Source of the DNA: Epiperipatus broadwayi
Lineage: Eukaryota > Onychophora > Udeonychophora > Euonychophora > Peripatidae
Direction: 5' to 3'
NCBI GenBank assembly: GCA_028023455.1
Contig: JAQFVV010000186.1
Coordinates: forward strand, 1,764,700 to 1,828,699
Length of the DNA: 64,000 nt
Both the position numbers and the translations under genes were made by a program. Positions within the stretch are counted from its first letter, which is position 1, and each line of letters opens with the position of its first letter. Below the pieces are notes generated by a model that was not told where the DNA came from, searched no databases, and saw nothing but the letters and a program-made list of their open reading frames with translations. Positions 47,800-58,670 of the stretch are shown piece by piece.

Positions 47800-49560
47800 T
47801 ACTGGTGAAAGTCATATTACTGGTAAAATTATAAAGAAAATTAATTACCATAAATTCAATGTGATTTCATATGAAATTTATGGGGAATGGCCATTTTGGA
47901 AATTAAACAGAAGCTGAAAAATGATATGATTTGTTGGAAAGAAGATAAAAGGCTGAGGATGTGTTTAATGCCAACATGTCAGTATATTGAAAAAGTTGAA
48001 ATGCAAATGAATCAAACACGATTTATTTGTGATTGAAGAATATAATATGGATTGTCAGAGAAAATGTATTAACAATATTTCTAAAAAAGCAAATAATAAA
48101 GCCTTAAGTAATAATGTGGACTACAAGACATATCCTTCTTGTGCTATATGTTCTTGTATTTTTGCATATATAAAGGTACATAAAAAGGTACTCCTTTGTA
48201 AATTATGATTGATTTTGATGCTTCATTTATATATCAAACTTCTAAATATATTGGTAAACTGTTATTTTAGGATTTGAGGAAAATACTATTGCTTCATCTT
48301 TTGATTTTATAAATAGAATTAAAAATATAAAGATTGATGAATGATTTTAATGTTTTATTAGATGTGACAGAAATGCGTAGTTCTATTGATAAAGTGGATT
48401 CCTTAAAATAACAATATGCATTAAAAAGTAAAGATGTTTGTAAATACATTATAAAATTTGTTATTAATTCTTTTTTTGATGATAACATCATTGCTTCTTT
48501 TGAAGATGGATATTATAAAATGTCTAAAGGTGGGCCTATGGGTCTGCCTGTTGTTGCACAAGTTTGCAATTTTGTTTTGTCTAGATATGAGTGTATTTTA
48601 GATATGTGTACTGTTAAAAATATTAAAATTTACAAAAGATAAGTGATGATGTTTTCATTTGTAGAAACACCAATACTATAAATTTGCTTTTAGAGGAGTT
48701 AAATAATTTGAATGGCTTGAAATGAAATATTGAAAAAGAATAGGACAAAAGTATTAAGTATTTGGATTTTTTATTACAAGGGATAATAGTATGTTAAGTT
48801 ACAAATTAATGATTAAACCATTGCAAAAGGAGAGATATTTATAAATGAAAAATACCAATTCTGCATAAGATGGCAAGTTTTAGATCTTTTTTATCTTGTA
48901 ATGAAAAATTATGTTGTTATCAGTGTGATAAATTAAAAAATATTGAAATATTTGTCAAGGAATTTCTTGAAGTTGTTTAAAAGATTGAACAGATTAATAA
49001 TGCTTTATGTCCATTTAAAAACAGTTATAATAATTTAAAGGAGTTGAAGATTGATAATAAAAAATGCATATCTATTTCTTATATTTCAAATATGCAAGTG
49101 AAATTTTTTAAGGATCTATAAAATGATGTGTTTAATGTTTCATTTATAACATTAGCAATTTGGTGAATAATTCTAAAAGTATCATACCTGTTAAGCAAAA
49201 AAGTAATGTTGTGTATCAATTTTTTTGTGGATGTATGTTATCATATATAAGTGAATTGAGGTGCAGTATTGAGAAAAGATTAAAGGAACATGAATTATTA
49301 TACAAGCATGTGAAAAGTAAAAATAATAATGATTTAATGACTGCTTCAGTTTTCTTGGGTCATAAAAAACATGTAAATATAAATTTAAGTTTGATCTTGA
49401 AAGTATTAAGATTCTGCATGAAGAGAGAAACCATAATAAAAAAACAATTAAGGAGGCAGTTTTAATAAATAGAAATAAAATGAATACAATTAACAGACAA
49501 GCTGCTATTGTTAAAATTTGAGATTCATGGAATTTGACTTGATGACATTGCGTCCATTAT
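47800..49560 (+). mobile_element. Penelope-like element, opposite copy, with GIY-YIG end
   Basis: This plus-strand relative of the preceding copy has the same landmarks: GGPMGLPVVAQVCNFVLSRY (about 48528-48590), YKR then a mutated ..DDVF block near 48640, LMIKPLQKE near 48815, and a C-terminal frame (49160-49465) with VVYQFFCGC...SYISELRCSIEKRLKEHE, a degraded GIY-YIG endonuclease (GIY to VVY, YIG to YIS). PLE proteins join an RT to this nuclease, and the nuclease cuts target DNA. Multiple stops make it dead. It lies tail-out against the minus copy. Confidence 0.85.
49160..49465 (+). pseudogene. PLE GIY-YIG nuclease fragment
   Basis: A 101-codon open piece. The N-terminal NVVYQFFCGCMLSYISELR matches the V-x-Y-x-x-x-C-x-C-x-x-x-Y-I-G-x-T pattern found in Penelope-like nuclease domains, including the paired cysteines. 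RCSIEKRLKEHE carries the conserved arginine helix. The glycine of YIG is serine. Upstream codons are out of frame, so the ATG is not a real start. Confidence 0.8.
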
Positions 49561-49564
49561 ATAT

Positions 49565-50190
49565 ATTTTTTAATTTAACAGTAGTTGAAAAGGGTTAAGA
49601 CATTAACAAAAGTATTCCTGCAGATTGAAAAACGATATAATAATTATTTACCATTATATTTATTATTTTTATTGTTATTACAATAGTTTTTAATTAATGG
49701 ACATTTTATTTGTATGTATATAATTAGTATTGACTAATAAGCCAAACAATGTTAATAAACATTTCAGTATCCTTTTACTTTCTGGATTGTTCAGCCAATG
49801 AAAAATGAGTATTGCTTAACTATCCCAGATAAATATAGAGATTAATAGATATAATCAGTGAAATTTATTGCAATCCAGATGTAAACATAATCTCATTTAT
49901 ATCCAGCTACTTCTACTTTTCATGAGAACAATTAATTTCTCACTCATTTTTAACCACATGTAAATGAAGAATTTTAAATCAAATAGTTGTAATGTAATAA
50001 ATACAGCATTCTAACATTATATATAAGAATCAGTCTTTACTAATGAACCAAATACTGATAATAAAAATTTCAGCTACAACTCTACTTACAGCATAATTGA
50101 GCAATATAGTAAGTAACGGGTACTGAAATATTTTAATAACACTTGCTTCATTAATCAAGACTGATTATTGCATATAATATTATTAGTGGA
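49565..50190. other. PLE 3' sequence and AT-rich DNA
   Basis: Probably the untranslated 3' part of the preceding PLE. ACTAATAAGCCAAACAATG.. at about 49733 and ACTAATGAACCAAATACTG at about 50038 suggest a diverged direct repeat of about 300 bp. Otherwise no gene. Confidence 0.4.
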
Positions 50191-50199
50191 AAAAACGCT

Positions 50200-50760
50200 G
50201 TACTATATATATAAAAGACATATTTTGCAGGTTCATGCGTGTTAAAAAAATTTAAATATTAATATACCGCCATTTATACTTGATCATACAAGTCATCCAC
50301 TGGGTTATAAAAGGTAGAAAGATAGTTGTAGAAATGCTACAATCACTGATTAAAAAAAAAAAAACCTTAAAATTCCACCAATAGCAAAGTGTTAAATTAA
50401 GAATGTTTTTAAAAAAAATCTTTCTAAATAGGAGGAAGTTTGCATATATCATCTCACTTATTAATATAATCTGGCCTTTTAAGTATCTCAGTGACATCTC
50501 TAATTTTGCACTGGTAGAGATTATCACATCTGGATATGATCCTGATACTAGAAAAATCAATTTTCTGACCTGAGAGTGCTGCTGCTGATGAGTGTTGTTT
50601 AACTGTATTAGCATGCTCATCTCTCCTAACACTGATGCAATGATTACTCATACCTATGTAAGAAGCTTTACAATTTTCACATGAGATTTGATAAATACCA
50701 TGAGATTCAAGAAGAAACAAAAAGATGATAAATCAGCTATTAGGATTTGTGTTCCATATG
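50200..50760 (-). mobile_element. PLE 3' end, left arm, GIY-YIG kept
   Basis: The minus frame 50454-50720 reads HGIYQISCENCKASYIGMSN (GIY at residues 8-10, YIG at 21-23) and CISVRRDEHANTVKQHSSAA, a well preserved GIY-YIG endonuclease domain with the catalytic arginine helix. Beyond its stop come the untranslated blocks shared with 8.5 and 51.2 kb. The RT part is missing (5' truncation). It faces an inverted partner at 50865-51400. Confidence 0.88.
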
Positions 50761-50864
50761 TAAAATGAATTACAGACAGTATTGGGTGGATATTAAAATG
50801 CTATAATATAGATACAGCATTTTATAATCATCAAAATATCAGCAATATAATAACCAAGCCTAAG

Positions 50865-51400
50865 GATTCAATCCCTCTTGAATCTCATGTGAAAATTGTA
50901 AAGCTTCTTGCATAGGTATGAGTAATCATCACATCTGTGTTAAGAGAGATGAGCATGCTAAGGCAGTTAAACAACACTCATCATCTTCAGCACTCTCACT
51001 CCATACTATAGATTCAGGTCATAAAATTGATTTTTCTAGTACCAGGATCATATCCAGATGTGATAATCTCCACCAGTGCAAAATTAGAGAAGCCATTGAT
51101 ATACTTAAAAGGCCAGATTGTATCAATAAGTGAGATGATACATGCAAACTTCCTACTATTTGGAAAGATTTTTTTAAAAAACATTCTTAATTTAACTTTT
51201 TTTTTTTCAAATTAGTGATTGTAGCGCCTCTACAACTGTCTTTATACCTTTTATCACCCAGTGGATGATGACTTGTGTGATCAAGTCGAAATGTCAGTAT
51301 ATTAATATTTAAATTTTTTAATCACGGATGAATCCACAAAATATGTCTTTTATATATGCAACCCATGAAAATCTTCATATCAATATATACCTATTAAAAA
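50865..51400 (+). mobile_element. PLE 3' end, right arm (inverted partner)
   Basis: The mirror image of 50200-50760. The frame 50918-51133 gives MSNHHICVKRDEHAKAVKQH through ISRCDNLHQCKIREAIDILK. The GIY part is just upstream in a broken frame (SCENCKASC). The 3' untranslated part has GTGGATGATGACTTGTGTGA then TCAAGTCGAAAT (51261-51292), a stem of GACTTG/CAAGTC followed by GAAAT that resembles a hammerhead stem II, and ends near ATCTTCATATCAATATATAC. It keeps HTIDSGHKIDFSS, a segment shortened in the left arm, so the arms are not a recent duplication. Confidence 0.88.
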
Positions 51401-51404
51401 TAAA

Positions 51405-51970
51405 ATCTTTACTATAGCCAGCTTACAGCATTTTACATCATTTTGAGTAGCAACCATATTTATATCAATGCATAATCCAAGATAAATGTCTTTATTAACT
51501 AAACCTACAACCCAACCTATTATTCTTTTTCTCTCACCACATTATAACATCTTATTTTTTAGATTACTTTGGCAATTAGCCTGCCTCATTAATCAGTATT
51601 ATATAATCCAGAATATAAGTCTAATTTTTTTGTTTGCTTATAATGTGGACTCTACAATAATATAAGATTGTGGAAATATGTATATATGGGTGTGTGCATG
51701 TAAACTTGGGATTTATACATAAACTAAAGTATCATAAAAAGAGAAAATTAGTAAAATTATAAAAATATATATTAGAAAAAAATGTATTTAAGTAATAATA
51801 CAAAAAATATACATTTTCTAATGGATTTCCTAATTCATTTTCAAACATTATACCACAGGGGCCACAATTGAGCTTCTCAATTGTATTTATTTGAGTAAAA
51901 GCTTAAATTTAAAAAGATTTTAAGTAATTTTAATAATTAGAAAATATTTAAGATTTTAATTCTAGCTAAA
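51405..51970. other. Gene-free AT-rich DNA
   Basis: No gene or repeat recognised. Confidence 0.55.
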
Positions 51971-52090
51971 TTAACTAGATGGCAGCAGCATGTGCAAGGA
52001 TGGGTAAAGAGATGGGGATTAAATTTAGTGAAGAAAAATCAAATATAATGATGGTTAATACTGGAGAAAGAGAGGATGTAGATTTTTTTA

Positions 52091-52849
52091 TTGGGGGATA
52101 TAAAGTTAAGTGTGGTGGATAGATATAGGTATTTGGGAATCATCTTATGTAATCAGGAAAATTGCTTGGATGAATGGGAGAAAAAATTGGTAAATAAAGC
52201 AAAGAAAAGAAAGGGTTTGGTAAAGAAATTAACAGTATTTTCATATAATAAATATGATGTAGCTAGAATTGTATGGAAGGGAGTTGCAGTAGCAGGGTTA
52301 ACATATGGTAATGATGCATTATGTGTTAGTAAAAGAATTTTAGATTATTTAGAGAAAGTGCAAAGGGAAGTAGGAAGACATGTATTAGATGCAGAGGTGT
52401 GGACAGCAAAGGAGGCAATTCAAGGAGAAATGGGATGGTCAAGTTTCTATATGAGAGATGCAAAAAGTAAAATAAAAATTTTTGGTAGGTTGCAGTTTAT
52501 GGATAGTAAAAGAATAGCCAAAATAGTGTTTAATTGGGTTATGAGTAAAGGGCAGGTAACAAGATGGGTGAGAAAGGTAATGCAGTATGCAAAAGATTTG
52601 GATAAAGAATTTATATCGGTATACTTGTATAAAAGATGGGATGAGTGTGTTAGGAAAATTGTTGAGTGTTATAGTGGTAAGGAATGGGATAAAAGAATAG
52701 AAACATTAATAAAAAATAGGGAGTTGGAGAGATGGAGAAGTAGTATGGAGGCTAAGAAGAATTTAAATATATATAGAAGTAAACGGAATATTGGAAGCGA
52801 GTTAATTTATGATAATAGTAAGGCAAGTAGTTTATTGTTTAAGGCTTGA
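52091..52849 (+). pseudogene. Non-LTR RT C-terminal region, 252 codons
   Basis: The longest open frame in the window. It begins at a TTG, not an ATG, because the true protein continues upstream in another frame. VVDRYRYLGIIL (residues 8-19) is the conserved Y-x-Y-L-G motif after the RT palm. YDVARIVWKGVAVAGLTYGN (55-74) and LEKVQREVGRHVLDA (87-101) match the thumb/connection region, and AIQGEMGWSSFYMRDAKSKI (109-128) is the hallmark block of this element group (E-A-x-x-G-x-x-G-W). The sequence ends with a stop at 52847. Purine-rich codons agree with the neighbouring frame. Non-functional as it stands, since the palm catalytic core is absent. Confidence 0.85.
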
Positions 52850-52894
52850 ATGGGATCTTTAGCAACAAGATAATATACACATAAATGAAAAACT

Positions 52895-53161
52895 ATGGGT
52901 GATTTAGCGTGCAAATTATGTAAGGAAGGTATAGAAAATATTAGGCATCTATTGATTGAATGTAAATGCTTGAAAGCAGAATGGGTACAGATAATGAAGT
53001 TATGGGAGAATAGGTATGAACAAAGTGACTATACAGAAAATGAGTTATTAGCTTTTATTCTGGGTTTGCAAAAAGATAAGGGGGATTTAGATTTAAAGGC
53101 CATAGAGTTGACAAAGATCACGTTGTGGAAATGGGATGAGGCAGAATATGGGAAGACTTAG
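52895..53161 (+). pseudogene. Non-LTR C-terminal CCHC knuckle
   Basis: Same reading frame as the 252-codon piece, separated by stops at 52847, 52871-52873 and 52886-52888. CKLCKEGIENIRHLLIEC (residues 6-23) gives C-x2-C-x8-H-x4-C, the zinc knuckle at the end of many non-LTR ORF2 proteins, thought to bind template RNA. The remaining 60 residues are helical in character and end at 53161, close to the 3' end. Confidence 0.85.
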
Positions 53162-53299
53162 AGTGGGAAATGGAAAATAAAGTGGCTAACAGGTTTATCT
53201 GGGCATAGTTGCTGAAAAATTCTTGACTTCGTTTAAGGAGAAGCCAAATACATCACATCACATAGTATAATTCTAGAGCTCACAGAATCTTTACTAAGA

Positions 53300-54530
53300 A
53301 GAAAATATCTCACCATGTTTGTGAAACAATCTTTTGTTGAAACCAAAAAATCAGTTTAAACAATTTATTTGTTTATTAGTAATAAATTTGCATATGCATG
53401 TTAGAATGCCTGGTAAAGTGTGTTAATCTTTAATACTTTTCTGTTTGGCTAAGTGCACTTTCAGTGTTTGTTTATAAAATTATTGAATATTTGTTTCTTA
53501 ACAAGTATTTGATGTTTAAATTTAGGTTCTATTTAAACATACTATTTTAATCAAAAAATTAATCCACTGAAAATTTACTGTCAGTAACTTTCTTATTAAA
53601 ATCACTTATTGTAAAAAAAAATATTTTTTATTTTCTTTAATTGAAAGTTGATTTTTAAATTGTAAGAATATTTTCATTATATAAATGTATTCTTTAAATT
53701 GCTTAAATAAAAAAATTCATTGAAGAATTTTATTTTTCACTAAAATATATTTTATCTGAGGAGTAAAATATATTTTGCTTTGGTTATTTAGTTTTTTTTT
53801 ATTCTTTATGTATGTAATTTGTAAAATTAATATGTTATTGTCAAGATTACTTTGCATAAATAGATAATAGAGAATTTTTCACTAAAAATAAAAGATACAA
53901 AATAACAGCCATTGAGATGTCAAAATTATTTCTTTAAATTTGGTTAATAATTGATTAATTAAAAATGAATGGAAAATTATATAAATTGTCATATATATAA
54001 TTGTAAAAAAATGCATGTACTTTATTTTATTTATTGTATTGTTTACTGGATTTATATGTGTGAATTTTGTTTTTTAATGATATTATATTGTTATTGTTTG
54101 TTTTAATTTCATTATTGAACACTAGATGGATTTATGTCTGAAATAATTTGTTAGCATAATAAATCAGTAACATTTAAAAAGGGCACCAAATCAGGTGTTG
54201 AAAAAGGCTTTTAATGTATAAAAAGTGTTGATATTTATATAGCTTTTGTAAAAAATTTATTATTTTCTGATTATTATTTTATGGAAGAACAGCATAAAGA
54301 TATCTATTCTTTCCCAATTCTAGTAATTTATATAAATTTATAAAAAACATATAGTTATTAACTATGAAATGTGAATATAAGCATATTCATGGACCAACTA
54401 AGTATATAAATATTATTATAATTTACAAATTTATTATAAATGATTCTTTAGGAACTTGAAATTATAGTAATGTAAACAGACTTACTGTTTGACTAATAGT
54501 TTGCGATAGTGGAATTTTATTTACACTTAT
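53300..54530. other. Gene-free AT-rich DNA
   Basis: No recognised gene or repeat. Confidence 0.65.
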
Positions 54531-54533
54531 GTG

Positions 54534-54795
54534 TTGGACTATTACCATCATTTAGAATTAGTTGCTAAATGTTTTTAGAATAATTCAAACTCTATTCAAA
54601 TTTTTCAAATACATTCAATTATTAGTAATAGCACACAGGTAATATATAACATTGTTTCAAGTGATATTCTTCTTTCTTCTTCAAGTAGCACTGAGTTGAA
54701 AGGTAGCAATATTAGCAATGGAAATAAATCTGCAATTTTTAAACTCATGAGTATTGAATTTAAGGGAATTCTGTATACAATTAGGCTATTCTTTC
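54534..54795 (-). mobile_element. SINE-A, left arm of second palindrome
   Basis: Starts (as its 3' end) GGACTATTACCATCATTTA and passes ATTAGTAATAGCACACAGGT, TTTCAAGTGATATTCTTCTT and CTTCTTCAAGTAGC in minus sense, like the copy at 9.5 kb. The B-box region is decayed. Confidence 0.7.
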
Positions 54796-55012
54796 AAATA
54801 TCTAAGAATTGAGACTCATGCTAGTATTGTCACTACTCAGACCAGCAACATCTAAAGAAAAAAATTGACTAATTCCACTGAAAAGATTGTGTTACATAGT
54901 AATCTGTCAAATAGTGCTAACAATTGAAAATGTATTTGGAAAGTGCAAATAAGGTTTGATCTTCTCTTTAGACTTTTAACAATTAATTCTAAATGATGGA
55001 AATAGTCCAATG
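54796..55012 (+). mobile_element. SINE-A, right arm of second palindrome
   Basis: Begins in the tRNA-derived part (TCTAAGAATTGAGACTC), runs through CAGACCAGCAACATCTAAAG and ends TAAATGATGGAAATAGTCC. It is the inverse of the left arm with more damage. Again the heads meet at the centre. Confidence 0.7.
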
Positions 55013-55049
55013 CATAAGTGTAAGAATATAAACGTAATCAGTCTATGAA

Positions 55050-55068
55050 TATATATATATATATATTC
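55050..55068. repeat. (TA)n microsatellite
   Basis: A short TA run separating SINE-A from the next repeat cluster. Confidence 0.9.
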
Positions 55069-55075
55069 ATTTTTA

Positions 55076-56205
55076 TTTATTAGTGCAGAAATTGTATGTA
55101 ATTTAAACAGAAAGGACTTACCCCTTAAGCATTGCAATGTTTATTATAATAGCTCAACAATGTTTTGTTGAGTACTGAGATACTCTCAAACCAGAGACTT
55201 TTGAAAAGATAAAAGTAGTCATCTTATCTTTTTTTTCTCATATGTCATAGCATCAGCTGGGAAGTGAACCCGCTAACCCAGGACAATTGCTTGTAAAGCA
55301 GCTGTCACTGACCTCTCGACCACCAATGCTTGATGTTATCTTATCTTTTGAAACTAAATTTAGTTATATACATCAATCTAAAGAATGTTAGTTTGAGAGT
55401 ATGAATATGTTTCTTTTATTAACTTTACATTCATTAATATCTTTCTATATATTAACATTCACAAAACTTTTCAATTTACTATGTGTTAATATTATGAACT
55501 ATTGGAAACTATGTAATATCTAATTTTATTTACTAGCACTCTAAGCACATGCTCTATAATACTTTTACTCATAATAGTTCAATGGTGTCTTGGTGAGTAC
55601 TGACAATACACTCAAACCAAAACATAATATAGAGACTTTTGAGAAGATAAAAATGGTCATCTTATCTCTTGAACCTAAATTTAGTTATATAGGTCAATCT
55701 AAAGCATTTTACTTTGATAGTATTAAGATGTTTTTTATTCACTTTATATCCATTAATCTCTTTTTATATATTAACATTCATGGAATTTTTTCAATTTACT
55801 CAGTACTCAATGAGCTATTATAATAAACATTACAGCATATGTGCTTTGGTGTAAATCCCTTCCTGTTTAAATTACATACAATCTCTGCACTAATAAATAA
55901 CATTGAATATTACATAATTTTTAATAGTTTGGAATATTAACAGTAATAAATTGAAAAATTTTGTGAATGTTAATATGTAGAAAAAGATTAATGGATGTAA
56001 TGTGAATAAAAAAAACATCTTCATGCTCTCAAACTAAGACACTTTAGATTAGCATATAACTAAATTTATGTTTAAAAGATAATGTCTGCCCTTATCTTTT
56101 CGAAAGTTTCTATCTTGTTCTTTGCTTTGAGATTATTCTCAGTACTTAACAAGACATTGCTGAGCTATTATAACAAACATTACAGTGCTTGTGCTTATAT
56201 ATATA
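55076..56205. repeat. Cluster of three copies of one repeat
   Basis: Copy 1 (55076-55490, plus) and copy 3 (about 55800-56205, minus) share GCAGA.ATTGTATGTAATTT or the CTATTATAA.AAACATTACA segment in opposite orientation. Copy 2 (about 55570-55810, plus) repeats GTGAGTACTGA.AATAC, AGAGACTTTTGA.AAGATAAA and CATTAATCTCTTTTTATATA. Copy 1 is interrupted by SINE-B. The family is not recognised, and the 77-codon frame at 55590 is part of copy 2, not a gene. Confidence 0.75.
55233..55337 (-). mobile_element. SINE-B insertion with 12-bp TSD
   Basis: The minus strand reads GGTGGTCGAGAGGTCA (A-box-like) and GCGGGTTCACTTCCCAGC (B-box-like), followed by GATGCTATGAC, matching the element at 59.4 kb. A T run on its low-coordinate side is the inverted poly(A) tail. 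ATCTTATCTTTT is found exactly at 55221-55232 and 55338-55349. The neighbouring copy 2 shows the same locus without the insert (CATCTTATCTCTTGAAC), which confirms the boundaries. Confidence 0.85.
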
Positions 56206-56209
56206 TATA

Positions 56210-57250
56210 TTCACAACATGTACATATTTAATAGCCATGATTTATTTAGAGAACTTAATAAAATAATTATCACATAGCTTTATATATATATATATTGAAA
56301 AGGCCTTTCTTGAAATTTTGTGTAGGGATTTAAAAATCCCCATTACGTCACTGATTCTATAGTTACAAATGTTTGGAAAAATTCATTATTTATATACTTG
56401 AGTCACAAAAAATATCCGGCAAAGAAAATCAATGTAATAAAGATTCATTATTTTTTTCTGAAATGTAATAACTAAATGAGTCATCAGTATTTAATCATAA
56501 AGACTAATTGATTCTTAATAAAGTTTATTTTAAGATTAAGATTAATGGATGTGTGATTGAATGACAATATTTGTACATGTTTACTATAATAATTTATTTA
56601 AAATGACTTTTTTTTATATTAAAATACAATTACTGAAAATTATAGAATTTAATAGGAAATAATTACAAATATAATTAAAGGCTATTATTTTTGCAAAGGT
56701 CAGGTGACAACTCTATTGAAGGACGATGTATCATATTTGTTTAACGTACATGTGCATGTTATGTTTTAAATTCACAAACTTTTGGCAAGTTTTACTTTAA
56801 CTTAAGATTAATATAACATTTGTGGTGAATATGGTTACTAACTACAATCTACAGTAATTTAATGTTTTAGATATATATCAACATTTGTTACAGAATTAAT
56901 TAATTTTAATAAAACATTCTCTGAGACATTATTTTTATATCTACCATCAAGTTCTACATGCTAAAAAGTAATTGTTTAAAATATTTTTTCATAAGTTTGA
57001 TAAAGTCTAGCTTTATTACAAATTGCTCTTCTAGCCACATCATGGCTACATGAGTTTGAGAATTTTTGAGGTGACTACTGTTTAATTATAAAGGTTTGTT
57101 AACCTCTTATGTGTCCATTTCAATATATCTTGCTTGAGAATTTTGCCTGTAGCAATTGGTAATTTATGACATTGAATATTTCTTCAATTTTATGATTCAT
57201 ATAATATAGTAATTAGGTTTTCTATGTTGAATAGTGATTAGTTGGATTCT
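56210..57250. other. Gene-free AT-rich DNA
   Basis: No gene recognised. A TA run lies at about 56281-56296. Confidence 0.6.
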
Positions 57251-57268
57251 ACAATTCATCATTTTTAT

Positions 57269-57555
57269 TAAACCACTAAACATCACATGATCACCATTTC
57301 TTATGCTTGCTTGTAACTGTTATTAAAACAAGCAAAACTCTCTATATGTATTGCCACTCAGTGCAAGCCAGAGTAATCAGTGGATTCCAGAAGGCTTGTG
57401 CATAAAATCCCTATCTAGTGCCTACTCATCCAATATCCCCAGACTAGTTTCTAGCTTGTGGCACTAGATAAGAATTTTATGCACAAGTCTTCTGGCATCC
57501 ATTGATTACTATGGCTTGCACTGCATGGCATTACAGTATGGAAAGTTTTGCCTGT
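57269..57555 (+). mobile_element. HP copy with 14-bp TSD
   Basis: Starts TAAACCACTAAACATCACAT and ends ATGGAAAGTTTTGCCTGT. Exact duplication TTCATCATTTTTAT at 57255-57268 and 57556-57569. The interior is a hairpin (GCCAGAGTAATCAGTGGAT pairing with ATCCATTGATTACTATGGC) with an asymmetric middle holding the ACTCATCCAATATCCCCAGA block of the 1.06-kb member. Confidence 0.85.
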
Positions 57556-57574
57556 TTCATCATTTTTATATAAA

Positions 57575-58280
57575 AGATGTCATGATGTTTTTGTAGATGA
57601 AATGTTTAAATCAATTGAAAGAGAGTTTGAACAGAATTATTACAAATCATCAAAATCTAATACTATGAAGGTTCAGAGAAAAAGCTATAAATATTTTTAG
57701 AAAAAATTATCTAGAGCTCAAAAAGGTTATATATCTATTATGTTCACACCCAAAACCATTTTATTGACATTGACTACATTTCATTGTTTCAATCCATCAT
57801 TTTATCTTTTGATCAATAATGTTTGTTTATTTTTAATTATATTAAAAGGAAGTTTATTTTTAAATGATGGTAATAATACTATTTAATTGTGGTAATAATA
57901 TTATTTAATTATTTCCTTTTTTATGTCATGTGCAGTGAATAATGCAAATACTCTTTTACCAATTTGAAAGTAAATACTTCTCTGAACTAATTTATTAGCT
58001 TGATATAGTAAAGTATATACTATTTGGTAATGTTGACTTGTTAATAAAATGACTTCAAGATTCTCAGATTTGTTTCATCCTAAAGATAATTTCAGTTTAT
58101 TTAAGTTATTTCAAGTCATGTTTTTATTGGTGCATCTGAACTGTCACTACACTGCTTTCTGGCAAAGTATGGAAGTTTCTATCCACTTTTTAAATCTTGT
58201 GGAGGGGTGTACAATCATTGCCCAATAATATACATTGGAAAGTTCTGATTCTGATAAAATCAAAAACTTATAAAATTGTT
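57575..58280. other. Gene-free AT-rich DNA
   Basis: Contains a small two-unit repeat (TGGTAATAATA.TATTTAATT, 57868-57912) and a possible MITE fragment at 58191-58210. Nothing else recognised. Confidence 0.5.
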
Positions 58281-58284
58281 TTAT

Positions 58285-58670
58285 AGCTGAAACACAGGCT
58301 TATTTTATACTTGTATCTATATATGTAATATATAGGCTATATAAGCACAGACTTTCAGATGACCCATCACTCTCCACTCTATCTAATAACACTGATACAC
58401 TCAAGCACATATATGCTGAAAAGATAAATAATCACCAATATACGTATTTCATGCTAAACCAGCAATCATCAGTTGGTCCAGATTATCATCTCCCACACAT
58501 ATATACTATAAGTGCTCAGATATATATTAAGATAGACAATCTTCATACTTTAATGGACAGGCTCCAATCTACTACACACTCCAATTCCTCAACCATCCAT
58601 CCAATTGAAAATCTAATGATGGAATGCTCGAAGGTGACCCTGAGGCCGAGATTCTTGTCACACTCATCTT
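58285..58670 (+). repeat. FB1 left arm of palindrome
   Basis: Contains the FB1 start CTGAAACACAGGCTTATT and the peptide frame 58451-58672 (MLNQQSSVGPDYHLPHIYTI ... HPIENLMMECSKVTLRPRFL). It is close to the 12.6-kb copy by sequence. Confidence 0.8.

Larger units (their letters stand above)
51975..53290 (+). mobile_element. Tick-type non-LTR retrotransposon, 5'-truncated
   Basis: Starts inside the RT domain (MAAACARMGKEMGIKFSEEK at 51979, directly after the position of the A-D-D motif), shifts frame once near the seven-T run at 52083-52089, then runs open for 252 codons (52091-52849), and after three stops closes with a zinc-knuckle frame (52895-53161). The 3' untranslated part ends with GGAGAAGCC and ACATC repeats at 53273. 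The layout (RT thumb, long C-terminal region, CCHC) matches non-LTR elements common in ticks and other arachnids, though such elements occur widely. Low damage makes it the youngest coding remnant here. Confidence 0.88.

Noticed and set aside
50252-50632. 126-codon minus frame
   Set aside because: It is an alternate frame over the GIY-YIG domain and 3' untranslated part of a PLE.
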